NCBI RefSeq assembly: GCF_004339805.1
Contig: NZ_SLUI01000004.1
Location: 1-64,000 of the forward strand
Length of the DNA: 64,000 nt
Source: Anaerospora hongkongensis
GTDB lineage: Bacteria; Bacillota; Negativicutes; Sporomusales; DSM-15969
Direction of reading: 5' to 3'
The translations under genes were made by a program, and so were the position numbers. Below the pieces are notes generated by a model. It saw nothing but the letters and a program-made list of their open reading frames with translations, did not search any database and had not been told where the DNA came from. Positions 8,275 to 16,447 of this stretch are shown here, one piece after another; within the stretch, counting starts at the first letter, position 1, and every line of letters begins with the position of its first letter.

Positions 8275-9591
8275 ATGAAAACAGAACTCCAAAACGCTGT
8301 TTCCACCAAGGAAACGCATCCCCTGATGGCCTTTAAAATCGGCCCGCTTCCGCTTCCTATCTATCTTATTTTAGCTGCTATTATCTTTGCGGCGTCGGTT
8401 TATGGGAAACTCCCGGCAGACATGATCGGCGGCATAGCCGTAATGATGGTCATGGGTATGCTGCTGGGGGATATCGGCTTGCGGGTGCCCGTACTAAAGG
8501 AGATCGGTGGTCCGGCAATACTATCTATTTTTATTCCCTCTGTTATGGTTTTTTACAATCTTATTAATCCGGCTGCTATGAAGGCCATCACCGCATTTAT
8601 GAAGGGTTCCAATTTCCTTTACTTCTATATTTCCTGCTTAGTAACCGGCAGTATATTGGGGATGCAGCGGGTAGTCCTGATACAAGGTTTTCTCCGGATG
8701 TTCGTACCCCTATTGGTAGGAACGGCAGCCTGCATTGCGGCCGGCGTAGCCGTTGGCACGCTGACAGGTATCGGTGCATACCGCTCGTTTTTTTATGTAG
8801 TGATTCCCATTGTTTCCGGTGGTGTTGGGGAAGGAATATTGCCGCTGTCAATGGCTTATGCAGAAATTACCGGACTGACTAATGATAAATTTATCCCTCA
8901 GCTTGTTCCTGCAGCAATGCTTGGCAACGTGTTTGCCATTATGGCTGCCGGCTATTTGCGGCGACTGGCGGAAAGGCGTCCGGAACTTTCCGGTAACGGT
9001 GTACTTGTCAAATCGGGTGATGATGAGCTCATCCGGGCTGCTCAGTCAACAGAAAAACCAGTGGACTTCTCTTTAATGGGAGCAGGGCTGGTGCTGGCAA
9101 TGAGCTTCTTCGTCTTTGGACAGTTACTAAACTTATTTGTTCCTATTCCAGCACCTATTATTATGATTTTTTCAGCAGCACTTATCAAAGCTTTTGGTAT
9201 CATGCCTGCCAAGATGGAGCAAGGCGCTTATCATTTATATCGCTTTATTACCAGCAGTTTGACCTGGCCGCTGCTGGTAGGTGTAGGCGTATTGTATACT
9301 CCATGGAAAGACGTAATAGCTGCAATTACGCCGGCATATATTGCAACTTGCTTCGCTACGGTGGCAGCTATGATCACCTCCGGTTTTTGCATTGCCAAGT
9401 ATCTGAAAATGTATCCAATTGAATCTGCTATTGTTACCGCCTGCCATAGCGGGTTAGGCGGAACCGGTGATGTTGCCATCCTTTCGGCTTCTAACCGGAT
9501 GGAACTGATGCCTTTTGCCCAAATATCAACCCGAATTGGCGGGGCCTGCATGGTCGTTATCGCTGCGATATTAATGCGGATGTTGAATTAA
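8275..9591 (+). CDS. 2-hydroxycarboxylate transporter (CitS-like)
   Basis: A 438-residue membrane protein of the 2HCT family (citrate/malate carriers). It has about 11 hydrophobic segments and the two family re-entrant loop motifs: SGGVGEG near residue 183 and a second glycine-rich GLGGTGD near residue 397. Length matches CitS/CitW/MleP (about 430-450). The citrate lyase genes follow within 20 bases and a CitA/CitB-like pair precedes, so it probably imports citrate with sodium or protons, or exchanges it with a fermentation product. Coupling ion and exact substrate cannot be read. Confidence 0.93.
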   Translation: MKTELQNAVSTKETHPLMAFKIGPLPLPIYLILAAIIFAASVYGKLPADMIGGIAVMMVMGMLLGDIGLRVPVLKEIGGPAILSIFIPSVMVFYNLINPAAMKAITAFMKGSNFLYFYISCLVTGSILGMQRVVLIQGFLRMFVPLLVGTAACIAAGVAVGTLTGIGAYRSFFYVVIPIVSGGVGEGILPLSMAYAEITGLTNDKFIPQLVPAAMLGNVFAIMAAGYLRRLAERRPELSGNGVLVKSGDDELIRAAQSTEKPVDFSLMGAGLVLAMSFFVFGQLLNLFVPIPAPIIMIFSAALIKAFGIMPAKMEQGAYHLYRFITSSLTWPLLVGVGVLYTPWKDVIAAITPAYIATCFATVAAMITSGFCIAKYLKMYPIESAIVTACHSGLGGTGDVAILSASNRMELMPFAQISTRIGGACMVVIAAILMRMLN

Positions 9592-9611
9592 TCAAGCAAG
9601 GAGGAAGGAAG

Positions 9612-9908
9612 ATGAGCCAATTAAAAGTATCGCTGGCAGGGACGTTAGAATCGAGTGACATTCTTGTCACCGTTGAGCCTCGTGATACAGGGTGCGGCAT
9701 ACAAATTGAGCTGCAGAGCCTGGTGTTCGCCCAGTATGGGGAGCAAATTAAAAAAGTGATTCAGGATACGGTAAAAGAACAAGGTATCCGCGATATCTAC
9801 ATAAAGGCCGTTGACAGAGGTGCGCTGGACTGCACGGTAAGAGCACGTATTTTAACTGCCTTATCCCGTGCCGGGGTTGTGCTAAAGGAGGAAAGCTTAT
9901 GGAGATGA
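9612..9908 (+). CDS. citD: Citrate lyase acyl carrier protein (gamma subunit)
   Basis: A 98-residue protein matching CitD in length and in the N-terminal AGTLESSD motif. The Ser at position 14 is where the phosphoribosyl-dephospho-CoA prosthetic group attaches in known CitD. The C-terminal GALDCTVRAR segment is also typical. It carries the acetyl/citryl thioester between the alpha and beta subunits. It overlaps citE by 10 bases and sits 20 bases after the carrier gene with a GGAGGAAGG site. Confidence 0.95.
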   Translation: MSQLKVSLAGTLESSDILVTVEPRDTGCGIQIELQSLVFAQYGEQIKKVIQDTVKEQGIRDIYIKAVDRGALDCTVRARILTALSRAGVVLKEESLWR

Positions 9909-10771
9909 GAAGAACACTGCTGTTTATCCCTGGCAACAACCCTGGAATGCTGCAAAATGGGGGGATTCTTGGTGCTGATTCGGTTATCCTCGATCTGGAG
10001 GATGCAGTTGCGCCACATGAGAAAGATGCGGCCCGCTTGCTGGTATGCCATGCCTTAAAGATGACTGACTTTGGCAGTTGCGAGAAGGTAGTGCGTATCA
10101 ACCCTATTGATATTTCGGCCCAGGAGGATGTGGCGGCCGTAGTTCCTTGCCATCCGGACACGCTGCTTGTTCCCAAGGTCAACTGTGCTGCAGATATTCA
10201 CCAGGTCGTACGCTGGATTGAAGCAAGTGAGAACAGCGGCCAGCAGCCGGTGAAAATTATCGCCCTTATTGAAACGCCACTCGGGATTGTAAATTGTTAT
10301 TCGATTGCCGCAGCTCATCCGCGTGTTGTCGCGGTGGCGCTGGGCGCGGAAGATTACACGGCTGGTCTTGGTACTTCGCGAACCGGGGACGGGCAGGAAA
10401 TCTTCACTGCACGAGCCATTTTGGTAAACGCTGCGGCTGCTGCCGGAGTTCAGGCAATTGATACCCCTTTTACGGATGTCCTTGATGAAGAGGGGCTCGC
10501 GGCAGATATCGCTTTTGCGAAAAAAGTAGGTTTCAAGGGAAAGCTCGTGATTAATCCCCGGCAGGTGGATGCCATTCACGCCGGCTTTAGTCCGAGTGCT
10601 GCCGAGATTCAATGGGCTCACCGGGTGGTTGCAGCTATACGGGAAGCAGAAGAGCAAGGGGCCGGAGCAATTGCATTGGACGGAAAAATGATCGATAAGC
10701 CCATTGTTGACCGGGCGGAAAGACTCCTACAACTGGCTCAGGCACTGGGTCTGGAAGGAGGACGGGAATGA
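9899..10771 (+). CDS. citE: Citrate lyase beta subunit (citryl-ACP lyase)
   Basis: A 290-residue TIM-barrel protein of the CitE/HpcH family. Visible family segments are RRTLLFIPGNNP at the N-terminus, DSVILDLEDAVAP (metal and substrate binding), ALIETPLGIVN and ALGAEDYTAGLG, and the C-terminal KLVINPRQVDAIH. It cleaves citryl-ACP to acetyl-ACP and oxaloacetate. It overlaps citD and citF by a few bases and so is translationally coupled in the complex operon. Confidence 0.95.
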   Translation: MEMRRTLLFIPGNNPGMLQNGGILGADSVILDLEDAVAPHEKDAARLLVCHALKMTDFGSCEKVVRINPIDISAQEDVAAVVPCHPDTLLVPKVNCAADIHQVVRWIEASENSGQQPVKIIALIETPLGIVNCYSIAAAHPRVVAVALGAEDYTAGLGTSRTGDGQEIFTARAILVNAAAAAGVQAIDTPFTDVLDEEGLAADIAFAKKVGFKGKLVINPRQVDAIHAGFSPSAAEIQWAHRVVAAIREAEEQGAGAIALDGKMIDKPIVDRAERLLQLAQALGLEGGRE

Positions 10772-12312
10772 TGCAAAATGGAATTGGCCGCACAGTGCCG
10801 GGCTATGTCGAAGGATATGGGGATATAAGACTATTTACCGGCGCCTTTCAAACGCTCCCTAATATGCTTCGCCGGGCGCCTGCTGTTAAGATGCGCACAC
10901 CTTCTGACAGCAAGCTGGTTGGCGGCCTGGAGGAAGTCTTTCGCCGCATTCCGGTAAAAGACGGCATGACCTTATCTTTTCATCACCACTTCCGTAATGG
11001 TGATGGAGTACTGAATCTGGTACTGGCGACGGCGGCTAAACTTGGTATCAAGAACCTGAATATTGCTGTCAGCTCAGTATTTCCGGTGCATGCACCTTTA
11101 CTAGAGCACATTAAAAATGGAGTTGTCACCGGACTTGACACAAACTATATGTCAGGGCCGGTTGCCGAGGCTGTTTCCCACGGGATACTCAGCCGGCCTG
11201 TAATCATGAGAACACACGGCGGGCGCGCCCGCGCTATTGAGTGCGGCCAGCTTAAGATTGATGTTGCCTTTATAGCGGCGCCTGCCGCCGATGATTATGG
11301 TAATATCAATGGAACAATGGGCCCCACGGCTTGTGGATCGCTTGGCTATGCAATACCTGATGCCGAATACGCCGACCATGTAGTAGCGGTAACGGACTAC
11401 CTTTGTGAATATCCGCTATCACCTGCCTCCATATCGCAGACCAGGGTGGACTATGTAGTAGCTGTAGACGTCATTGGTGATCCTGCGGGCATAGTTTCGG
11501 GCAGTACCAAAGTAACAAAAGACCCCGTAGGGTTAAAAATAGCGCAAACGGCAGCCCAGGTTATAAAAGCAGCCGGATTAATAAAAGAAGGCTTGTCCTT
11601 CCAGACGGGAGCAGGTGGGGCCTCGCTGGCCACGGCTCATTATATTGGGAAAATGATGGAACAGCAAGGCGTAACGGCTAGTTTTGCCATGGGGGGGATT
11701 ACAAGCTATCTGGTTGATATGCTCAATCGGGGGTTACTGCGTAAAATTACCGATGTGCAAGGGTTTGATTTAGAGGCGGTCCGCTCGATTGGGACCAATC
11801 CAAATCACATTGAAGTCAGTGCTGGTGTTTATGCTAATCCTTTTAATTCCGGCTGTATTGTAAACAAACTTGATACCGTTTTTCTTGGGGCAACTGAAAT
11901 TGATACAGATTTTAATGTTAATGTCACTACCGGCTCCAACGGAGTAATCATGGGTGGATCGGGCGGGCACAGCGATGCGGCGGCAGGTGCCAAGCTAACG
12001 CTCATTGTTGCCAATCTACTGAGAGGGCGCCTGCCGACTGTCAGGGACAAAGTTCTGACTGCTACGACACCCGGTGAAACGGTAGACGTATTGGTAACGG
12101 AACGAGGAATAGCCGTGAATCCGCTGCGGACGGATTTAGCTGAAAAACTATTGGCGGCCGGATTGCTGGTGGAAGATATTCATGATCTTAAGCGCAAAGC
12201 AGAAAAAATGGCAGGTGTTCCCAAGCCCATCAAGACCAGGGAGCGGATTGTGGCCGTAGTCGAATACCGGGATGGAACCATTATCGATGTTGTACGGCAA
12301 GTAAACGACTAG
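10768..12312 (+). CDS. citF: Citrate lyase alpha subunit (citrate:acetyl-ACP transferase)
   Basis: A 514-residue protein of the expected length for CitF, starting with a segment like GRTVPGYVEGYGDIRLFTG and carrying SFHHHFRNGD and GGSGGHSDAAAGA segments of the CoA-transferase-like fold. It swaps acetyl for citrate on the CitD thioester. It is last in the carrier-DEF operon. The accessory genes normally needed to mature the enzyme (citC ligase, citX, citG) are not in this window; a terminator follows about 30 bases after the stop. Confidence 0.95.
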   Translation: MMQNGIGRTVPGYVEGYGDIRLFTGAFQTLPNMLRRAPAVKMRTPSDSKLVGGLEEVFRRIPVKDGMTLSFHHHFRNGDGVLNLVLATAAKLGIKNLNIAVSSVFPVHAPLLEHIKNGVVTGLDTNYMSGPVAEAVSHGILSRPVIMRTHGGRARAIECGQLKIDVAFIAAPAADDYGNINGTMGPTACGSLGYAIPDAEYADHVVAVTDYLCEYPLSPASISQTRVDYVVAVDVIGDPAGIVSGSTKVTKDPVGLKIAQTAAQVIKAAGLIKEGLSFQTGAGGASLATAHYIGKMMEQQGVTASFAMGGITSYLVDMLNRGLLRKITDVQGFDLEAVRSIGTNPNHIEVSAGVYANPFNSGCIVNKLDTVFLGATEIDTDFNVNVTTGSNGVIMGGSGGHSDAAAGAKLTLIVANLLRGRLPTVRDKVLTATTPGETVDVLVTERGIAVNPLRTDLAEKLLAAGLLVEDIHDLKRKAEKMAGVPKPIKTRERIVAVVEYRDGTIIDVVRQVND

Positions 12313-12342
12313 TACTAAGACCCGAAGCGTCAGGAGATTGCC

Positions 12343-12379
12343 AAAATAGGCTCGCACCTTTACAGGTTGTGAGCCTATT
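12343..12379 (+). terminator. Terminator after citF
   Basis: AAATAGGCTC-GCACC pairs with GGT-GTGAGCCTATTT, leaving a short loop. The tail is only moderately T-rich, but placement right after the operon supports termination. Confidence 0.7.
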
Positions 12380-12437
12380 TCGGTTTAGCGATAAGGGACA
12401 CAGCTATTGACTTTTAAACAAACTTATCATATTATTT

Positions 12438-12454
12438 AATTGTCAATGACAATT
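12438..12454. promoter_or_regulatory. MarR operator upstream of its own gene
   Basis: The perfect palindrome AATTGTCAATGACAATT (8+1+8) lies 22 bases before the ATG of the MarR gene. A near copy at 12944-12960 precedes the HXXEE gene. Matching dyads in front of a MarR gene and its neighbour are typical of MarR operators. Confidence 0.75.
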
Positions 12455-12475
12455 AAATTTGAGAAGGTGAAAACG

Positions 12476-12916
12476 ATGTATATTCTAAATGATGCTATTA
12501 GTTTTATTCTTAGTAGAACATATTCAAAAATGAAAAACCTATTTCTAAAAGAGTTGAAAAAATATGGGATTACTCTTGAGCAATGGGTGTTGCTTGCTCA
12601 GCTTTCGGAAAAGGAAGGAATTTCACCAACTGATTTATCTTTGGTATCACTTAGGGATAAGCCCTATACGACGAGACTGATCGACCGGTTAGCGGAAAAT
12701 GGCTTAATTTTTAAGGAAGAAAGTAAGGTTGACAAGCGGTCGATATTCATTTATCTAACACAACAAGGCGCAGAAATAAAAAAAGAGATTATTCCCCTCG
12801 CTGATAAAATTAATGAATGGTTAGTTGAGAACATGGACGAACAAGAAGTAAAAAGTCTGAAGGTTTTATTGCATAGAATGCACAGTAATATCCAATCGCA
12901 TAGTCGGGACAGTTAA
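12476..12916 (+). CDS. MarR-family transcriptional regulator
   Basis: A MarR winged-helix protein of about 146 residues starting at ATG 12476, which has GAGAAGGTG seven bases upstream; the longer frame would start inside the operator. The core shows the helix-turn-helix and wing (residues about 45-100), including SPTDLSLVSLRDKPYTTRLIDRL and a DKRS wing tip. The palindrome before its start suggests autorepression, and the matching dyad before the next gene suggests it also controls the membrane protein there. The inducer is unknown. Confidence 0.88.
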   Translation: MYILNDAISFILSRTYSKMKNLFLKELKKYGITLEQWVLLAQLSEKEGISPTDLSLVSLRDKPYTTRLIDRLAENGLIFKEESKVDKRSIFIYLTQQGAEIKKEIIPLADKINEWLVENMDEQEVKSLKVLLHRMHSNIQSHSRDS

Positions 12917-12943
12917 AACATTTGCTTTATTTTTTACGCATAT

Positions 12944-12960
12944 AGTTGTCAATGACAATT
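12944..12960. promoter_or_regulatory. Second MarR operator, upstream of HXXEE gene
   Basis: AGTTGTCAATGACAATT differs from the 12438 palindrome by one base, and lies about 70 bases before the HXXEE ATG. The spacing suits repression of a promoter within 12915-13000. Confidence 0.72.
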
Positions 12961-13031
12961 ATATGGGCGGTACAATTACTGTAGGTAGTACGTTGATGAT
13001 GAGAATAAGTGAATAAGAGAGGTGTAAGGTT

Positions 13032-13658
13032 ATGAATTATGTAAGGCAGTATTGGCAAGATATTGGTGGTATTATAGGGGTAGGAGTATGTGTTATTTTA
13101 CTTTTTTATCATCAACATATGCCAGAACTCCAAGTGATTTTATGGCTGAGTTTTGTTGCAATTCTTTTTCATCAGTTTGAGGAGTATCGCTGGCCAGGAT
13201 ATTTCCCCGGTGTTTTTAATATCATCATATTTAAAAGCGCCAATCCGGAGCAGTATCCATTAAACAGCCACTCTGCAATGGTCATTAATCTATTAATTGC
13301 CTATGGTTTTTATTTGCTTCCGGTTATTTTTCCCAATCAAATATGGTTGGGATTAGCACCAATATTTATGGGGTTTTTCCAATTGCTATGGCATGGTGTA
13401 TTTGCCAATTCAAAAATAAAGGGGATTTATAATCCTGGTCTCGCTGCTGTAATCTTGTTGCATGTGCCGGTAGGGGGCTGGTATATTCATTATATTACGG
13501 CTCACAAATTAGTAACAACGTATGATTGGATACTGGGAATTGCCTATTTTATTGCAGCTACCTATGTATTAATTGTGAAAGGTAACTTATGGATGAAAAA
13601 TGAGAAGTCCATTTTCCGTTTTAGCCAAAAACAACTAGGGCCTTATCGTTCACGGTAA
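13032..13658 (+). CDS. HXXEE-domain integral membrane protein
   Basis: A 208-residue protein with about six hydrophobic segments. It carries the family's defining HQFEE (HxxEE) motif near residue 50, followed by EYRWPGYFPG, and a conserved-looking NSHSAMVIN segment near residue 80. The acidic/His motif inside a membrane setting suggests metal binding or an enzymatic role, but no function is established for the family. It shares a near-identical operator with the MarR gene upstream, so it is probably the regulator's main target. A GAGGTG site precedes the ATG. Confidence 0.82.
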   Translation: MNYVRQYWQDIGGIIGVGVCVILLFYHQHMPELQVILWLSFVAILFHQFEEYRWPGYFPGVFNIIIFKSANPEQYPLNSHSAMVINLLIAYGFYLLPVIFPNQIWLGLAPIFMGFFQLLWHGVFANSKIKGIYNPGLAAVILLHVPVGGWYIHYITAHKLVTTYDWILGIAYFIAATYVLIVKGNLWMKNEKSIFRFSQKQLGPYRSR

Positions 13659-13662
13659 AGCT

Positions 13663-13711
13663 AGAAACTAATAAACTGACGCAGACTAACTGCGTCAGTT
13701 TATTAGTTTCT
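13663..13711. terminator. Strong bidirectional terminator
   Basis: A long near-perfect stem pairs AGAAACTAATAAACTGACGCAG with its complement over a four-base loop. It lies between the rightward HXXEE gene and the leftward methyltransferase gene, so it can serve both. Confidence 0.88.
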
Positions 13712-13796
13712 GCAATAGGCAATCCGTCCGGCGGAGGCTGCTTGCCAGCCGGATAAAAAAAACAATTTTGCCGCCTGCTGTTTTAGGTGTCAGCTA

Positions 13797-14522
13797 TCAA
13801 ATCACTTTAGCAATCAACTGAATCAGATTAAAATACTTTCCGCCCTCAGCTTTCATCATTTTGATGTCCTCCGCGACAATGGGATGATATGCGGTCAGCC
13901 ATTCTTTCCACGCCTGGCTGCAGCAGGACATCTCGCGGCTGTCTACTAGTTCAATGCCCTCGGCCTTGTTCCACAGATCTTTCCACCAAGCAAGAGAGTG
14001 CAGGGTTCTTTCTATCTCGCTATTCCAAAATGGCTGCATTTCCTCGGGGACATTTTTCCCGAACTCGTATGTTAAGCCGGGAATAGCCACCGCGATATAC
14101 CCCCCTTTTTTCACAAAAGGAATGAGCGACGGGAGCATCTGAACTGTATCACCGAAATAATGATAAGCATCAACAGAAAATAACAGGTCGAAATATCTGT
14201 TTGCGAAAGGCAAGCCTTTGGTCGCGTCTACTGAAATCGGCACTACTTTATCGTCAATCCCGATAGCTTGGAACCGCTCATAGTTTTCAGTTGGAGAAAT
14301 CCACAAGTCGGCGGCGAAAACTTTTGCACCGTATTTTTGTGTCAGCAAAAGTGTGGAAAGACCGCACCCGCAGCCAAGGTCAAGGATACGCATATTCTCA
14401 TTGATGGTTAGGTAGGAGGCTAATTCTTCGGCTACCCGCATGGCATTAGGCCCCATCATGGCAGCTTTTAAAAACTCCATGTTATTCTGATTGGAATTAA
14501 ATTGATTTGTAAATGTAAACAT
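13797..14522 (-). CDS. Class I SAM-dependent methyltransferase
   Basis: A 241-residue protein with the Rossmann-type methyltransferase core: motif I RILDLGCGCGL near residue 44, the acidic AADLW loop, a DATKGLPF segment and the post-I FDLLFSVDAYHYFG region. The substrate cannot be read. It is preceded on the same strand by a CD3324-family gene, but a hairpin at 14618-14658 lies between them. A GGAGGA-like site precedes the ATG. Confidence 0.88.
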   Translation of the reverse strand: MFTFTNQFNSNQNNMEFLKAAMMGPNAMRVAEELASYLTINENMRILDLGCGCGLSTLLLTQKYGAKVFAADLWISPTENYERFQAIGIDDKVVPISVDATKGLPFANRYFDLLFSVDAYHYFGDTVQMLPSLIPFVKKGGYIAVAIPGLTYEFGKNVPEEMQPFWNSEIERTLHSLAWWKDLWNKAEGIELVDSREMSCCSQAWKEWLTAYHPIVAEDIKMMKAEGGKYFNLIQLIAKVI

Positions 14523-14617
14523 ACTGGTTTTCCTCCATGAAGTCTTTTCGCTTATTGGTATAAATCAAGTATAATAGTTATAGGATTACCATACACCCTG
14601 CAAGATAACTCAGAAAC

Positions 14618-14658
14618 AAAAAAGCGACACGGCAAATTTACCGTGTCGTTCTCGCTTT
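14618..14658 (-). terminator. Terminator after the CD3324-family gene
   Basis: CGACACGGCAAA pairs with TTTACCGTGTCG in the core (14625-14648), flanked by an AAAAAGCG/CGCTTT extension. It directly follows the leftward stop at 14657, insulating the methyltransferase gene. Confidence 0.75.
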
Positions 14659-14932
14659 AGCATTGGTTTTTTTTAGCAGCCACTATTTTATAGATTGTTT
14701 TGGGTGATAAATAATTACAACAAGCGATATCATCAACCGAGATACCGTTTTGATACTGGGAAAAAATGACCTCGTTGCGATCCTGAACATATTGCCTGCT
14801 GCTTTTTACTTCTCCCCACCGCTTTTTATGCTCTGCCTTTCGGGGAATATAAATATATTCTCCGTCAATATATTGTTGTATTGCTGCTAATAGATCGGCG
14901 GGAATTACACTAACGGCGTTCTTGTAGCCCAT
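14657..14932 (-). CDS. CD3324-family small DNA-binding protein
   Basis: A 91-residue protein matching the small CD3324-type family seen in Firmicutes. The first half contains a basic segment (IPRKAEHKKRWGE) and the C-terminal half a helix-turn-helix (GISVDDIACCNYLSPKTIYKI) like Mor-type activators. An AGGAGG site lies close upstream of its ATG. A DNA-binding role is inferred from the HTH; no target is known. Confidence 0.75.
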   Translation of the reverse strand: MGYKNAVSVIPADLLAAIQQYIDGEYIYIPRKAEHKKRWGEVKSSRQYVQDRNEVIFSQYQNGISVDDIACCNYLSPKTIYKIVAAKKNQC

Positions 14933-15221
14933 TATGCTCCTCCTAAAATTGTAGTTTTAGGATGGGGCAAAGGCTATCTTACTGCATGTTTGTTATGCGA
15001 TAGCCCTGGCCCCGCATAACACCGACTCCGAATCATACATACCATATTTAAACATAAACTCATATCTCCTTTACGATAAATAGTATGTTTCATCAGCAGT
15101 TTACCACAAAAAAGCTGCAAAGAAAAGCGTGCCGTGCCGCCGCTTTTTCGCTATATTTGTATATGAAGGCTTAGACCTGATAAGCTAATTAGCAGCAGCT
15201 AGAAAATATGGGAGGGATGCA
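14933..15221. other. Structured leader with overlapping inverted repeats
   Basis: No gene is supported here. CCTAAAA...TTTTAGG at 14942-14961 spans the ribosome-site region of the leftward CD3324 gene. Further up, GGCTATC (14972-14978) can pair with GATAGCC (14999-15005), and GTTATGCG (14992-14999) with CGCATAAC (15013-15020). The two stems share bases and are mutually exclusive. Confidence 0.45.
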
Positions 15222-15392
15222 ATGCTGGTGTGTATAGCATTAGATGGCGACGCTAAAGATACGGATAAGAATGATTATGAGAATATGCTAGGGTTACTTA
15301 GGAAGGTGAAAGATGCAGCTATTATATGCAAGCGGAATAATTATTTTGTTGCTTTTTATTTGGTTTTTCTGGAGAGTACTCTCCAGAAATAA
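15222..15392 (+). CDS. Possible 56-residue ORF, unknown
   Basis: ATG 15222 has GGGAGGG six bases upstream, which is a good ribosome site, and the frame runs 56 codons. It overlaps the next methyltransferase gene (ATG 15313) by about 80 bases in another frame. The product (begins MLVCIALDGDAK) has no recognised motif. It may be a real leader peptide coupled to the methyltransferase, or a relic. Confidence 0.3.
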   Translation: MLVCIALDGDAKDTDKNDYENMLGLLRKVKDAAIICKRNNYFVAFYLVFLESTLQK

Positions 15393-15945
15393 AAGTATTC
15401 CTTGTCCTTCATGGCTTTACTGGGCAGTTGAACTCGAAAACCCTTTGGCGAGAGGCAGTCAGTCGAAAAGCATTATTTCCGGACTTAATGCTGAAGAAGG
15501 AATGACGATACTTGATATTGGCTGTGGGCCAGGCCGGGTAAGTATACCTTTGGCAAAGATAGTTGGTGAGCTAGGGACAATTATTGCAGTTGATATTCAG
15601 CAAGAGATGCTGGATATTGTTAAAAGAAAGGCAGCGAAGGAGAATATCCAAAATATTACTGTTGTGAATGTTCCCATGGGCGCAGGAAAGCTTATAGGGT
15701 TTCAAGCTGATAGAGCAGTATTAGCTGCAGTTCTTGGTGAGATACCAAACAGAACGATTGCGCTCAGAGAAATATACGACTCATTAAAGCCCGGTGGAAT
15801 ACTTGCGATTTCAGAAACTATGTTTGATCCCCATTACCAAAGCAAGCAAACCATCTTAGAGCTGGTCAAATCAATGGGTTTTACGCAAGTCGGTTTTATT
15901 GGAAATAAGCTGGCATATACAATATACTTAAAGAAAGATAATTAA
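15313..15945 (+). CDS. Membrane-anchored SAM-dependent methyltransferase
   Basis: A 210-residue protein with one N-terminal membrane helix (residues about 3-20) and then a class I methyltransferase domain: motif I ILDIGCGPGRVS near residue 71, AVDIQQEML at the acidic loop, and the LKPGGILAISE post-motif. The closest general resemblance is to UbiE/Methyltransf_25-type enzymes. Substrate unknown. GGAAGGTGAAAG precedes the ATG. A thioredoxin-like gene follows 77 bases later. Confidence 0.85.
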   Translation: MQLLYASGIIILLLFIWFFWRVLSRNKSIPCPSWLYWAVELENPLARGSQSKSIISGLNAEEGMTILDIGCGPGRVSIPLAKIVGELGTIIAVDIQQEMLDIVKRKAAKENIQNITVVNVPMGAGKLIGFQADRAVLAAVLGEIPNRTIALREIYDSLKPGGILAISETMFDPHYQSKQTILELVKSMGFTQVGFIGNKLAYTIYLKKDN

Positions 15946-16022
15946 GGATGAAAGTAGCTGGCATCAGTTAGTTTTTTACAGTTAGAAGACAAGAATGCAA
16001 ATAAAAGGAAGGTGCTAGAAGG

Positions 16023-16298
16023 ATGAAAAGTGTTACTGTACTGATAACAGATTGGTGTCCACATTGTAAAAGAGCGATTGATTGGATTGATGAAGTAAAG
16101 CAAGAAAACCCGAAGTATAAAGATATTAAAGTGGAATTCATTGATGAAGAGAAGGCTCCTGCCGTTGCCAAGCAATATGATTATTATTATGTGCCAACTT
16201 ATTATATCGAAAAACGTAAAATTGTTGAGGGTGGCACGACTAAAGAGGCTGTACGGAAAGTATTTGAGGAAGCCATTAAAACAGATGACGTTTCTTGA
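16023..16298 (+). CDS. Thioredoxin/glutaredoxin-like protein
   Basis: A 91-residue single thioredoxin-fold domain with the active-site motif WCPHCKRA at residues 12-19 and the cis-Pro segment YVPTYYI near residue 60. CPHC is intermediate between thioredoxin and glutaredoxin sites and suits a dithiol reductase. It starts a run of small redox-type genes (DJ-1, flavodoxin), though a terminator follows. An AGGAAGGTG site precedes the ATG. Confidence 0.85.
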   Translation: MKSVTVLITDWCPHCKRAIDWIDEVKQENPKYKDIKVEFIDEEKAPAVAKQYDYYYVPTYYIEKRKIVEGGTTKEAVRKVFEEAIKTDDVS

Positions 16299-16325
16299 TT
16301 GCCAAGAATATAAACAGTAAAAGAA

Positions 16326-16368
16326 GCTCCTTGCTAAATTCTGGATGAATATGGCAGGAGTTTTTCTT
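16326..16368 (+). terminator. Hairpin terminator after the thioredoxin-like gene
   Basis: CTCCTTGC pairs with GGCAGGAG around a long AT-rich loop, followed by TTTTTCTTTT. It is a divergent member of the CTCCTGC hairpin family. Confidence 0.7.
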
Positions 16369-16447
16369 TTATATAGGAATTAAGGATATAAAAGTGATAT
16401 AGGACCAATGTTGCAGCCGTCAAAGCAGGTTTGCGGAGGAGGATAGA

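Noticed and set aside
15000-15060. A possible tRNA-like stretch (CGACTCCGAATCATA)
   Set aside because: The arms do not form an acceptor stem or T-loop cloverleaf.
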